DNA from: Streptomyces sp. NBC_01262
GTDB taxonomy: Bacteria > Actinomycetota > Actinomycetes > Streptomycetales > Streptomycetaceae
Reading direction: 5' to 3'
Assembly (NCBI RefSeq): GCF_036226365.1
Contig: NZ_CP108462.1
Span: forward strand, 1,612,001 to 1,676,000
Length of the DNA: 64,000 bases
In this document: positions 34,814-42,874 of the stretch, piece after piece
Layout: every line of letters begins with the position of its first letter
Position numbering within the stretch: position 1 is the stretch's first letter
The notes under the pieces: generated by a model
Told to the model about the DNA's origin: nothing
What the model saw: the letters and a program-made list of their open reading frames with translations, nothing else
The model's database searches: none
Translations under genes and position numbers: made by a program

Positions 34814-34860
34814 GAGGCACCCCCCTTTTTTTTGCGGCGATTTCGCCGCCGCTTCGCTCA

Positions 34861-34935
34861 GCCGCTGTCGACAGTCGACCGTGCTCGGTCGCTCGTTCCT
34901 CACGACCTGCGCGCGCTCTCCTTTTCGACAGCGGC
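34861..34935. repeat. Long-range 11-bp inverted repeat in an intergenic region
   Basis: GCCGCTGTCGA (34861-34871) is perfectly complementary to TCGACAGCGGC (34925-34935), 53 bases apart, between the aminotransferase-like gene and the small gene at 35022. A transcript across it could fold; it may also be a protein site. Upstream of the aminotransferase start on its strand. Confidence 0.4.
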
Positions 34936-35021
34936 CGCTCCGCTTTGGCTCAATCGCCTGCCGTCGGTCGCAGATGCCGGGTGGCGTCGGCCTCTCCGAC
35001 CACGGTTGCACGTATCGGGGG

Positions 35022-35255
35022 TCAGCGCTCCCGGGCGCCGTCGCGGGTGCGGGCGGAGGACACCTGGCGGTGGGGGTGACGGCGCAGGTACTCGCCTTCG
35101 AGGTCGGTCATGCGCGTGTTGTGTGCCTGAAGTGCGGCCGGGGAGCCGTAGAGCAGGGTCTCGTGCCGGGTGCGGTGCACTGTTTCCAGCTCGCGCAGCA
35201 GGTTCCGCTCGTCGAGATCCGCGGGGTCGACCCCGCCGTCGTCGTAGGGGCTCAT
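35022..35255 (-). CDS. Small hypothetical protein (helical, 77 residues)
   Basis: It reads MSPYDDGGVDPADLDERNLL and then RELETVHRTRHETLLYGSPAALQAHNTRM in two helices, ending in an Arg-rich tail. Short proteins with this layout are common in Streptomyces and remain uncharacterised. I chose ATG 35255; a GTG three codons upstream is possible. It is divergent from the PAP2/DAGK gene. Confidence 0.65.
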   Translation of the reverse strand: MSPYDDGGVDPADLDERNLLRELETVHRTRHETLLYGSPAALQAHNTRMTDLEGEYLRRHPHRQVSSARTRDGARER

Positions 35256-35281
35256 GACCTGCACCTACCCGGGGGCCGGAG

Positions 35282-36802
35282 GTGAAACCGCCCAGGGCGG
35301 GTACGCGCATGCGCATGAAGCGAAAACTGAGCGCCCCGAGCGGCTGGGACCGCACCCTGTTCCACCAGGTCGCCGCACGTCGCTGGCCGGCCGCGGAGCC
35401 GGTGCTGCCGAGGCTGAGCCGGAGCGCCAATCACGGGCTGCTGTGGTTCGGGGTCGCGGCCGGGATCGCGGTGGTGGGCGGCCGGCCGGGCCGGCGGGCC
35501 GCTCTGCGCGGGGTGGGTTCGCTGGCGCTGGCCTCGGCGACGGTGAACACGATCGGGAAAGGCGCGGTGCGCAGGGCGCGGCCGTTGGTGGAGGCGGTGC
35601 CGGTGATCCGGCGGCTGCGGAACCAGCCGGTCACGACGTCGTTCCCGTCCGGGCACTCCGCGTCGGCGGCGGCGTTCGCGGTGGGGGTGGCGCTGGAGTC
35701 ACCGCGCTGGGGCGCGGTGGTGGCGCCGGTGGCCTGGTCGGTGGCCTTCTCGCGGATCTACACGGGCGTCCACTATCCGAGTGATGTGCTGGTGGGCGCG
35801 GCGATCGGCGCGGGCGCGGCCTTCGCGGTGCGCGGGCTCGTACCGGCCCGCAGGGACGGGGTGCCCGCCGTGCAGCCGCGGGCCGACGCGCCCGCGCTGG
35901 CGGAAGGGCGTGGGCTGTATGTGGTGGTCAATGCGGCGTCGGGGCCGCCCATGCTGCTCAGTCCGCCTGCCGAGCGGCTGCGGGCGGCCCTGCCGCAGGC
36001 CTCGGTGACGGAGCGGACGGAGGACGACGACCTGGCCGGGCTTTTGGAGAAGGCGGCCCGGCAGGCGGCCGAGCACGGCGGCGCGCTGGGCGTGCACGGC
36101 GGGGACGGGACGGTGAATCTGGCGGCGGCGGTGGCGGTGCGGCACGGGGTGCCGCTGGCTGCGTTCCCCGGCGGTACGTACAACCACTTCACGTTGGACC
36201 TGGGCATCGAGACGGTCGAGGACGCCGCAGGAGCGGTCATGGCGGGCACGGCCGTCGCCGTGGATGTCGCCCGCTTCACGTCCCTGGACGAAGCGGGAGC
36301 CGACCCGGTGCCGTTTCTCAACACCTTCAGTATCGGCGCCTACCCGGAGCTGGTGCGTTACCGGGAGCGCTGGGCCCGCCGCACCGGCAGCTGGCCCGCC
36401 GGGGTGCTGGCGGCGGTGCACGTCCTGCGCACGACGCGTCCCGTCGAGGCCGTGATCAACGGCCGGCGGCGTCCGATCTGGCTGCTGTTCGCCGGCAACG
36501 GCGCCTACCGCGGTGTGGGGCTCGCCCCAGTGCGGCGCCGTGATCCGGCGGACGGCCTGCTGGACGTACGGATCGTCGACGGCGGTCCCTTCGCCCGTAC
36601 GCGGCTGCTGGCGGCGGCACTGACCGGGGCTCTGGCGCACTCGCCGGTCTACTCGGCCGCCCTGCTGCGCCGGCTGCGCGTGAGCGGGCTCGGCGCGGGC
36701 GCGCACCTCGCGTATGACGGCGAAGTGGCACCCGCGCCGACCGAGCTGCTCCTCGACAAGGTCAACGAGGCCCTGGTCGTCTACCGTCCGCTGGCCCGCT
36801 GA
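35282..36802 (+). CDS. Fusion of PAP2 lipid phosphatase and diacylglycerol-kinase domain
   Basis: This 506-residue protein carries two domains. Residues 40-185 are a PAP2 acid phosphatase with the three catalytic motifs KGAVRRARP, FPSGHSAS and SRIYTGVHYPSD, embedded in membrane segments. Residues 215-500 are a DAGK/LCB5-like catalytic domain with GVHGGDGTVN and FPGGTYNHF. One half removes a phosphate from a lipid and the other adds one, so it could switch phosphatidate and diacylglycerol pools. Such fusions occur in actinobacteria. It starts with GTG after GGGGGCCGGAG. Confidence 0.9.
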   Translation: MKPPRAGTRMRMKRKLSAPSGWDRTLFHQVAARRWPAAEPVLPRLSRSANHGLLWFGVAAGIAVVGGRPGRRAALRGVGSLALASATVNTIGKGAVRRARPLVEAVPVIRRLRNQPVTTSFPSGHSASAAAFAVGVALESPRWGAVVAPVAWSVAFSRIYTGVHYPSDVLVGAAIGAGAAFAVRGLVPARRDGVPAVQPRADAPALAEGRGLYVVVNAASGPPMLLSPPAERLRAALPQASVTERTEDDDLAGLLEKAARQAAEHGGALGVHGGDGTVNLAAAVAVRHGVPLAAFPGGTYNHFTLDLGIETVEDAAGAVMAGTAVAVDVARFTSLDEAGADPVPFLNTFSIGAYPELVRYRERWARRTGSWPAGVLAAVHVLRTTRPVEAVINGRRRPIWLLFAGNGAYRGVGLAPVRRRDPADGLLDVRIVDGGPFARTRLLAAALTGALAHSPVYSAALLRRLRVSGLGAGAHLAYDGEVAPAPTELLLDKVNEALVVYRPLAR

Positions 36803-36811
36803 CCGGCCGTC

Positions 36812-37228
36812 TCACTGGCTGGACAGGCTTGCCAGGGCCCGGACGCCCTCGCCGCCGATGGTGAGGGTGTCCGGCGATCCGGCGTCGATGGACAGCGTCA
36901 GCTCGTCCGAGGGCCAGCTGCTGCTGAGCACCGCGAGGGGCACGACGCGGTAGCGCTGGGTCGTGGGCAGCGCCTCCGTCAGACGCACCTCGTCGGTGAA
37001 GACGGGCACCAGTTTCGTGCCGTCCTCCTGCTCGTAGACCGGCAGCTGGATCGACTGCGGCTCCGGCCCGAAGCCCGAGGCGTCGGGCTCGCCCGGCACG
37101 GGCAGCAGCACATCACTCACCGCGAGGGTGCTCAGCGCAGCGGTGCGTTCACCGCCCACGGCGATCTCGTGCAGAGCCCGCTGCGCGGGCGGCAGAGCCC
37201 CGTTGGGCTCGCTGTTGTACTGGGTCAT
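36812..37228 (-). CDS. SseB-family protein
   Basis: This 138-residue protein has the SseB N-terminal-domain pattern: an LPVYEQEDGTKLVPVFTDE strand pair in the middle and an acidic C-terminal half. SseB-like proteins in actinobacteria are small cytoplasmic proteins of unclear role, often near secretion or stress genes. No signal peptide. It is convergent with the PAP2/DAGK gene (9 bases apart). Confidence 0.72.
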   Translation of the reverse strand: MTQYNSEPNGALPPAQRALHEIAVGGERTAALSTLAVSDVLLPVPGEPDASGFGPEPQSIQLPVYEQEDGTKLVPVFTDEVRLTEALPTTQRYRVVPLAVLSSSWPSDELTLSIDAGSPDTLTIGGEGVRALASLSSQ

Positions 37229-37478
37229 GGCCGTTCCTTCCTTCGTACGGCTTCCATGCGACCTGAACGGCGCGCATACCCAGCGATGCGATGATCATGC
37301 CTTCCCCGTGCCGTGCGGCGGCAACGGATGGATGGCGAGCGCCGGTTGACGCAAGGGCTTGCACGAAAACCCTAGGGATAACCCCTTACGCCGCGTGCGT
37401 TACGGCCGTTTCCACTACCCGCGGTAAGGGGGAAGCTCCAGAAGCCGGGCCGTACTTTGCGGTTCAGTGAGCACCAGC

Positions 37479-37497
37479 CAAGGTAAGGTGACCCTCA
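37479..37497. promoter_or_regulatory. Iron-box-like site (DmdR/IdeR type)
   Basis: CAAGGTAAGGTGACCCTCA matches 12 of 19 positions of the actinobacterial iron-box consensus (TTAGGTTAGGCTAACCTAA) including the core AGG/CCT halves. It lies 19 bases before the ATG of the esterase gene, which is a siderophore-hydrolase type; iron-dependent repression by a DmdR/IdeR regulator would fit. Confidence 0.55.
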
Positions 37498-37515
37498 TTT
37501 TAGGATCTCTTTGCC

Positions 37516-38877
37516 ATGATGACCGCCGCGGAGGGTTTGCCGATCATGCTGACTGCCCTGTCCTCCCTATGGAGCCCGCCCACCGACGCGCCGGGGCACG
37601 CGCCGCGCACGCCACGGCCGGTCCCGGTGGAACGCGTGCGCAGCCCGCGGATCACGGCGCTCGCCGAAGCCCCGGAGAAGGCCCAGGAATTCTGGCGGGC
37701 GGTGGAGACCGAGGGCACCCCGCTGATCGAGCCGATCGAGGGGGATCCGGGGCACCACGCGGTCACCTTCCTGTGGCGCGGGGATCCGGCGGCCGACGGC
37801 ACGCGCGCGGTGCTCGCGGTCCCGGACAAGGTCTCCGATCCGGCCGACCCGGGCGCCAACCTGATGGCGCGCGTGCCGGGTACGGATGTCTGGCACTGGA
37901 CGGTGCGCATGCGCGGCGACTGGCGGGCGACATACGCGCTGTGCGTGGACGACGGGCCGGCCGAGACCGGCCACGAGGCCGGGCCGCACAGCCCCGCGTA
38001 TCTGCGCCGCCTGCGCACGCGCACCCGCCGCGATCCCCTCAACCGGGTGTCCTTCCCGGGCCGTTGGGGCGGTGAGCCGCTCTCGGTCGTCGCGCTGCCG
38101 AAGGCCCCGCGCTCCCGGGTCTCCGACTGGGAAAGACGCATGCGCAACGGCGGCCGCGCACGGGGGGAGAGCGGCGTCCACACCATGCGCAGCGCCAACC
38201 TGCGCAACTGGCGCCGGGTCTGGACCTACGCCCCGGCCGGTTACGAGGATCTCGCCGGCCTGCCGGTGGTGGTCCTGCTCGACGGCGAGATGTGGGGGCC
38301 CGAGCTGGGCGTCGCCACCCTCCTGGACAACCTGATCGCCGACGGACTGCTCCCGCCGCTGGTCGCCCTCATGCCGGACTCGCTGGACAGCGACACCCGC
38401 AGGGACGAACTCACCTGCGACGACCGCTTCGTGGACTACCTCGCCCGCGAGCTGCTCCCCTGGGCCGCCGGCCGCTGGCCCGTCACCGACGACCCCTCCC
38501 GCACCGTCATCGCGGGCCAGGGCCTCGGCGGCCTGATGTCGGCCTACGCGGCGCTGCGGCGCCCGGAGCGCTTCGGCAGCGTCCTGGTCCAGTCCGGCGC
38601 TTTCTGGTGGCCCACGTCCGCGGTTGACTCTACGCGCGGAGACGAATGGCTGGCGGACCGCATCCGGGCGACCCGGCGGCGGCCGGTCCGATTCCGCCTG
38701 TCGGCCGGGCTGCAGGAGTGGGCCCTGCTGCCGGCCAACCGGCGGCTGCGCGACGCGCTGCGGGCCAAGGGCTACGACGTGAACTACCGCGAGATCAACG
38801 GCGGCCACGACTACGTGTGCTGGCGGGACGAACTGGCCGAGGGCCTGGTGGCGATGCTGGGCAGGCCGTTGTCCTAG
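37516..38877 (+). CDS. Fes/enterochelin-esterase-type protein with nucleophile Ser replaced by Gly
   Basis: This 453-residue protein has the N-terminal Fes beta domain (about 30-170, VTFLWRGD and DVWHWTVRMRGDWR) and an alpha/beta hydrolase domain. Family members have AGQSxGGL at the nucleophile elbow; here it is AGQGLGGL with Gly336 (codon GGC at 38521). The other triad parts remain: GLQEW (acid) and NGGHDYVCW (His). Fes enzymes release iron from siderophores. The loss of Ser suggests no hydrolysis: perhaps siderophore binding or another chemistry. Iron box in the promoter. Confidence 0.85.
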   Translation: MMTAAEGLPIMLTALSSLWSPPTDAPGHAPRTPRPVPVERVRSPRITALAEAPEKAQEFWRAVETEGTPLIEPIEGDPGHHAVTFLWRGDPAADGTRAVLAVPDKVSDPADPGANLMARVPGTDVWHWTVRMRGDWRATYALCVDDGPAETGHEAGPHSPAYLRRLRTRTRRDPLNRVSFPGRWGGEPLSVVALPKAPRSRVSDWERRMRNGGRARGESGVHTMRSANLRNWRRVWTYAPAGYEDLAGLPVVVLLDGEMWGPELGVATLLDNLIADGLLPPLVALMPDSLDSDTRRDELTCDDRFVDYLARELLPWAAGRWPVTDDPSRTVIAGQGLGGLMSAYAALRRPERFGSVLVQSGAFWWPTSAVDSTRGDEWLADRIRATRRRPVRFRLSAGLQEWALLPANRRLRDALRAKGYDVNYREINGGHDYVCWRDELAEGLVAMLGRPLS

Positions 38878-38961
38878 ACGGCTGGTCCGCCGCCCTGCGC
38901 AAGGCGCTCGCCGGTACCGATCCCGGCGCGCGCGTGCCGGGTTGCCCGGACTGGTCGCCCT

Positions 38962-39480
38962 CTACGGCCGTCTCCCCCTCGGCCGTCTCCGCATCGACGG
39001 CGACCGCACCCCCGGCAGCCACGCCGGCACAGCACGGCAGTACGCCTCGTAGTCCTCCCCGTACGTCTCGCGCAGCGTCGGCTCCTCGTAGCCGCGTACG
39101 AAGGCCGCGACCGTCAGCCACACGGCGGCGCCGTAGACGAACAGGACGGGGCGCAGCAGGAACAGCGCCTGCCCGAGAATGACGGCGACGACGGCCAGAT
39201 ACATCGGATTGCGCACGTAGCGGTAGGCGCCGCCGACCACCAGGTGCCGCGTGGGCGCGATCGGGGCCGGGGTGCCGAGGCCCTCGCGCACGAAGCGCGC
39301 GAAGGCGTGCAGGAGCACGGCGGTGCCCGCGAGCACCAGCGCACCACCGGCCGCCTGCGCGGGCCAGGTGTGCGCGGATGCCCGGTAGCCCGTCAGCCAC
39401 CAGGGAACGAGGCCGGCCACGACGCCGGGCGCGGCCGCGAAGAAGGCCGCGCTGCCGAGGGCCGCACAGGTGCGTCGCAC
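38962..39480 (-). CDS. Membrane isoprenylcysteine/PEMT-type methyltransferase family protein
   Basis: This 172-residue protein has four to five membrane segments and the ICMT/PEMT signature GGAYRYVRNPMYLAVV followed by EEPTLRETYGEDYEAYCRAVP. Such proteins methylate small hydrophobic substrates at the membrane, or are of unknown role. It starts GTG at 39480 only seven bases after the ABC ATPase stop, so it is likely the last gene of that operon. Confidence 0.83.
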   Translation of the reverse strand: MRRTCAALGSAAFFAAAPGVVAGLVPWWLTGYRASAHTWPAQAAGGALVLAGTAVLLHAFARFVREGLGTPAPIAPTRHLVVGGAYRYVRNPMYLAVVAVILGQALFLLRPVLFVYGAAVWLTVAAFVRGYEEPTLRETYGEDYEAYCRAVPAWLPGVRSPSMRRRPRGRRP

Positions 39481-39487
39481 GGCCGCG

Positions 39488-40252
39488 TCACGTCTTGGCG
39501 GCGCGGATGTGACCGTAGACGTGCGTGCGCAGTTCGGCGAAGCGGGGCAGGGAGCGGGTGACGATCTGGTCGCGGTCGTCGGGGAGGTCGATGCGCAGTT
39601 CTTCCTGGACGACGGTGGGCGAGCCGGACAGGACGATGACGCGCTGGGCGAGGTAGACGGCCTCGTCGATGTCGTGGGTGACCAGGACGGTGGTGATGCG
39701 GAGCCGCCGCCAGAGGCCGAGGAGGAGGTCTTCGAGGTCGGCGCGGGTCTGGGCGTCGACGGCGGCGAAGGGCTCGTCCATGAGCAGGACCTGGGGCTCG
39801 TAGGCGACCGCGCGGGCGATGGCGACGCGCTGCTGCATGCCGCCGGAGAGCTGCCAGGGGTGGGCGGAGCCCGCGTCGGACAGGCCGACGGCCTGGAGGG
39901 CGCCGGTGACCAGTTCCTCGCGGCGCGGGCGCGGGACGCCCTTCTCGCGCAGGGGGAGTTCGACGTTCTGACGGACGGTCATCCAGGGGAAGAGGCTGCG
40001 GCCGTACTCCTGGAAGACCACCGCCATGCCGGGCGGCGGCCCGGAGACGGCGCGGCCGGCGAGGCGGACCTGGCCGGCGGTGGGCGTGAGGAGGCCCGCG
40101 ACGCACTTGAGAAGGGTGGTCTTGCCGCAGCCGGAAGGGCCGACGACGCAGACGAGTTCGCCCTCGTCGACCTTGAGGTCGATGGCGCGCAGGGCCTCGA
40201 CGGTGCGGCCACGGCCTTCGTAGACCTTGCGCAGGCCGGTTATCTCAAGCAT
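39488..40252 (-). CDS. ABC transporter ATPase, TauB/SsuB type
   Basis: This 254-residue ATPase shows Walker A GPSGCGKTT, the Q-loop, signature LSGGMQQRVAIAR, Walker B VLLMDEPFAAVD and the H-loop VTHDIDEAV. It belongs to the nitrate/sulfonate/taurine-type importers. Its start overlaps the preceding permease gene by eight bases. It powers uptake by the two permeases and binding protein encoded just upstream. Substrate unknown. Confidence 0.93.
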   Translation of the reverse strand: MLEITGLRKVYEGRGRTVEALRAIDLKVDEGELVCVVGPSGCGKTTLLKCVAGLLTPTAGQVRLAGRAVSGPPPGMAVVFQEYGRSLFPWMTVRQNVELPLREKGVPRPRREELVTGALQAVGLSDAGSAHPWQLSGGMQQRVAIARAVAYEPQVLLMDEPFAAVDAQTRADLEDLLLGLWRRLRITTVLVTHDIDEAVYLAQRVIVLSGSPTVVQEELRIDLPDDRDQIVTRSLPRFAELRTHVYGHIRAAKT

Positions 40253-41021
40253 GCGTCTCCCGCTGGTGCCAGTACAGAACGCGGCGTTCGACGGCCCGGA
40301 ACGCCAGAGAGAGGAGGAAACCGAGAAGACCGAGCAGCACGATGCCGCTCCACATCTCGGGTATCTGGAAGCCTCGTTGGAACAGCACGACGGTGTAGCC
40401 GAGGCCCGAGGTGCTGGCGAACATCTCGCCGATGACCATCAGGATGATGCCGATGGACAGGGCCTGCCGCAGCCCGGCCATGATCTGCGGACTCGCGGCG
40501 GGCAGCACGAGGTGCCACAGCCGCGACGGGCCGCGCAGGCCGTAGGCGCGCGCGGTGTCGGCGAGCACTTCGTCCAGGGCCCGCACTCCCTCGACGGTGT
40601 TGAGGAGTACGGGCCAGATCGCGCCGGAGACGATGACCAGGACCTTCATGGTGTCGTTGAGCCCGGCCACCAGCATGATCAGCGGTACGAGCACCGGCGG
40701 CGGGACGGCCCGGAAGAACTCCAGGACGGGCTCGGCGGTCAGCCGCAGCCTCCGGTACGACCCGATGGCCACGCCGAGCGCGATGCCCAGGAGCGCGGCG
40801 AGCGCGTAACCGGCCAGCAGCCGGCCGAGGCTGGGCAGGACGTCGTCCAGGATGCGGCGGGTGAACCACACGTCGGCGAAGGCGGTGGCGATGCGCGTCG
40901 GCGAGGGCACGTAGAAGCTGGGGCTCAGCACGCTGTAGCCCCACCAGCCGAGGACGAGCGCCACGGGGAGGGCGAGGAGCCTGACGAGGCGCAGCGGCAG
41001 GCCGGTCATGCGCCGGATCAT
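40245..41021 (-). CDS. ABC transporter permease, TauC/SsuC type (second)
   Basis: This 258-residue membrane protein has six membrane segments and the EAA-type loop near residue 175 (LDEVLADTARAYGLRGPSRLWHLVLPAA). It overlaps the other permease gene by four bases and the ATPase gene by eight, which is typical of tight operons. Having two different permeases means the channel is a heterodimer, less common than homodimers in this family. Confidence 0.92.
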   Translation of the reverse strand: MIRRMTGLPLRLVRLLALPVALVLGWWGYSVLSPSFYVPSPTRIATAFADVWFTRRILDDVLPSLGRLLAGYALAALLGIALGVAIGSYRRLRLTAEPVLEFFRAVPPPVLVPLIMLVAGLNDTMKVLVIVSGAIWPVLLNTVEGVRALDEVLADTARAYGLRGPSRLWHLVLPAASPQIMAGLRQALSIGIILMVIGEMFASTSGLGYTVVLFQRGFQIPEMWSGIVLLGLLGFLLSLAFRAVERRVLYWHQRETHA

Positions 41022-41797
41022 CGTGTGGTCTCCCCTCGTACGGAGGGGTGCCAGGCCAGCAGCCGTCGTTCGAGCTGCCGTACGGCGAGGTTGACGGCGA
41101 CGCCGGTGAGGCCGGCGACCGCGATGAGCGCGTAGACCTCGGCGACGGCGCCGCCGGACTGGGCGAGCTGGATCTGGAGGCCGAGTCCGGGGCTGCCGAT
41201 GACCAGTTCGGCGGTGACGGCGAGGATGAAGGCGACCGCGGCGGCGAGCCGCAGGCCGGTCATGACGTAGGGCAGGGCGGTCGGCCAGACGAGGCGGCGC
41301 AGGATGGTCCAGCGGCCGAGCCGGTAGCTGCGGGCGGTCTCGCGGGCGACGGGGTCGACGTCGGCGACGCCGTACAGCACCTGGATGAGGACCTGCCAGA
41401 AGGAGGCGTAGACGATGAGCAGGAGGCTGGAGCCGAGGTCGGCGCCGTAGAGGAGGGTGGCGAGCGGGATGAGGGCCACGGAGGGGATGGGGCGCAGGAA
41501 TTCGACGGTCGAGGTGGTGGCGGCGCGGGCTCCGGGGATGGCGTCGATGAGCACGCCGAGGGCGAGTGCGAGGACGAAGGCGATGGCCAGGCCGATGGCC
41601 CAGGCGCGCATGGTCTCGCCCAGGGCGGTCCAGAGTTCGCGGCCGGCCAGATCGCGGAGGAGTGTATGCAGTATTTCGTCGGCAGGCGGCAGGAAGTCGC
41701 GGGATATCAGGCCGAGCCGGGGTACGGCCTCGGCGACTGCGAACAGTATGCCGAGGCCCAGGATCCCGTATGCGATATCCCGCAACCGTCCCGTCAC
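41018..41797 (-). CDS. ABC transporter permease, TauC/SsuC type (first)
   Basis: This 259-residue membrane protein has six membrane segments and the EAA loop near residue 150 (DVDPVARETARSYRLGRWTI). I chose GTG at 41797, whose GTGA overlaps the stop of the binding-protein gene (translational coupling). It works with the second permease and the ATPase. Confidence 0.92.
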   Translation of the reverse strand: MTGRLRDIAYGILGLGILFAVAEAVPRLGLISRDFLPPADEILHTLLRDLAGRELWTALGETMRAWAIGLAIAFVLALALGVLIDAIPGARAATTSTVEFLRPIPSVALIPLATLLYGADLGSSLLLIVYASFWQVLIQVLYGVADVDPVARETARSYRLGRWTILRRLVWPTALPYVMTGLRLAAAVAFILAVTAELVIGSPGLGLQIQLAQSGGAVAEVYALIAVAGLTGVAVNLAVRQLERRLLAWHPSVRGETTR

Positions 41798-42756
41798 GGC
41801 AGCAGAGCGTCCAGGTCGGGCTTCTTGGTCAGCACGCCGTCGTTGAGGGCGTCCTCGGAGATGGTCTCGACCGAGGCCCGGTTGATGTCCTGGGGCCACT
41901 TCGTCAGGATGATCTTGTCGGCGGTCTTCGCGTCGATCTTGGTGTAGCTCAGCAGCTCCTTGCGCGCCTCGTCCGGGTGCGCCTCGGCGTACGCGAAGGC
42001 CTCCTTGATCGCGGCGGTGAAGCTCTTGACCAGCTCCGGGTCCTGCTGGGCGAGTTTGGTGCCGGTGAAGTACATCGCCACCGTCAGGTCGGACGCCGCC
42101 TCGGCGAAGGGCCAGACCACCGGCCTGGCACCCGAGGCCATGGCGATGGTCACGAAGGGCTCCGGCACCCAGATCGCGTCGACACTGCCCTTGCTCAGCG
42201 CGGCGGGCATGTCGGGGAAGGGCATCTCGACGAACTTGAGTTTGGACGGGTCCCCGCCGTCCTTGCGCACCGACGCGCGGATGGTGGTGTCGCCGATGTT
42301 CTTGAGCTGGTTGACCGCGATGGTCTTGCCCTCAAGATCCTTGGCGCTCTTCACCGCGCTGTCCTTCTTCACCAGGACGGCGCAGAAGTCCTTGCCCACC
42401 ACACCCGTCGAGGAGGCCCCGTTGGAGACCACCTTGATCGGCAGGCCCTGCGCGGCGGCGGTGAGCACCGAGGTGGTGTTGGCGAAGGCGAAGTCGAACT
42501 GCCCGCCCACCACGCCCGAGATGCTGGTCGCGCCGCCGGTCACCGCCGTTATCTTGGCGTTCAGCCCGTGCTTCTTGAAGATGCCCTTGCTGACCGCGAG
42601 ATAGACCGGCGCGGTGTCCGCGATGGCGATGGCGCCGATCTTGATCGTCTTCGTACCGTCGGAACCCTTGCCCGACGGGCTGCCGGAACCACCACCACAA
42701 GCGGCCGCGGCGAACAGCGCGGTGGCCGCCAGGAACGTGCATAACGTACGACGCAT
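41794..42756 (-). CDS. Binding lipoprotein of a sulfonate/nitrate/thiamine-precursor-type ABC importer
   Basis: This 320-residue protein has a lipoprotein signal ending FAAAAC (Cys20) and an NMT1/THI5/SsuA-like body (IGAIAIADTAPVYLAVSKGIF; GATSISGVVGGQFDFAFANTT). GGGAG precedes the ATG at 42756. It delivers an anionic or heterocyclic nutrient (sulfonate, nitrate, taurine or a thiamine precursor); the sequence does not settle which. It heads the operon with two permeases, ATPase and methyltransferase-like gene. Confidence 0.92.
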   Translation of the reverse strand: MRRTLCTFLAATALFAAAACGGGSGSPSGKGSDGTKTIKIGAIAIADTAPVYLAVSKGIFKKHGLNAKITAVTGGATSISGVVGGQFDFAFANTTSVLTAAAQGLPIKVVSNGASSTGVVGKDFCAVLVKKDSAVKSAKDLEGKTIAVNQLKNIGDTTIRASVRKDGGDPSKLKFVEMPFPDMPAALSKGSVDAIWVPEPFVTIAMASGARPVVWPFAEAASDLTVAMYFTGTKLAQQDPELVKSFTAAIKEAFAYAEAHPDEARKELLSYTKIDAKTADKIILTKWPQDINRASVETISEDALNDGVLTKKPDLDALLP

Positions 42757-42874
42757 GGGCACTCCCGGAGACATGGTTCGTCCTGCGAACTGTCGTTCAT
42801 TGGGTGGTGCGCCAAGCGACGGTAGGGGCGGTGGCCTGCCGAGTCAACGGCCCGGACAGCTGTACACAATTTCG

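Noticed and set aside
34826-34833. T8 run as part of an intrinsic terminator
   Set aside because: No hairpin precedes it on the plus strand, and on the minus strand it becomes an A-run, so it does not fit a terminator in either direction.
37375-37401. A SigR-like promoter (GGGATA-N18-GTT)
   Set aside because: Only the GTT spacing fits; the -35 does not match GGGAAT well, so I did not list it.
37467-38075. A plus-strand frame beginning GTGAGCACCAGCC that overlaps the Fes-type gene
   Set aside because: It is out of frame with the Fes domain and has no domain; the ATG at 37516 in the other frame gives the family match.
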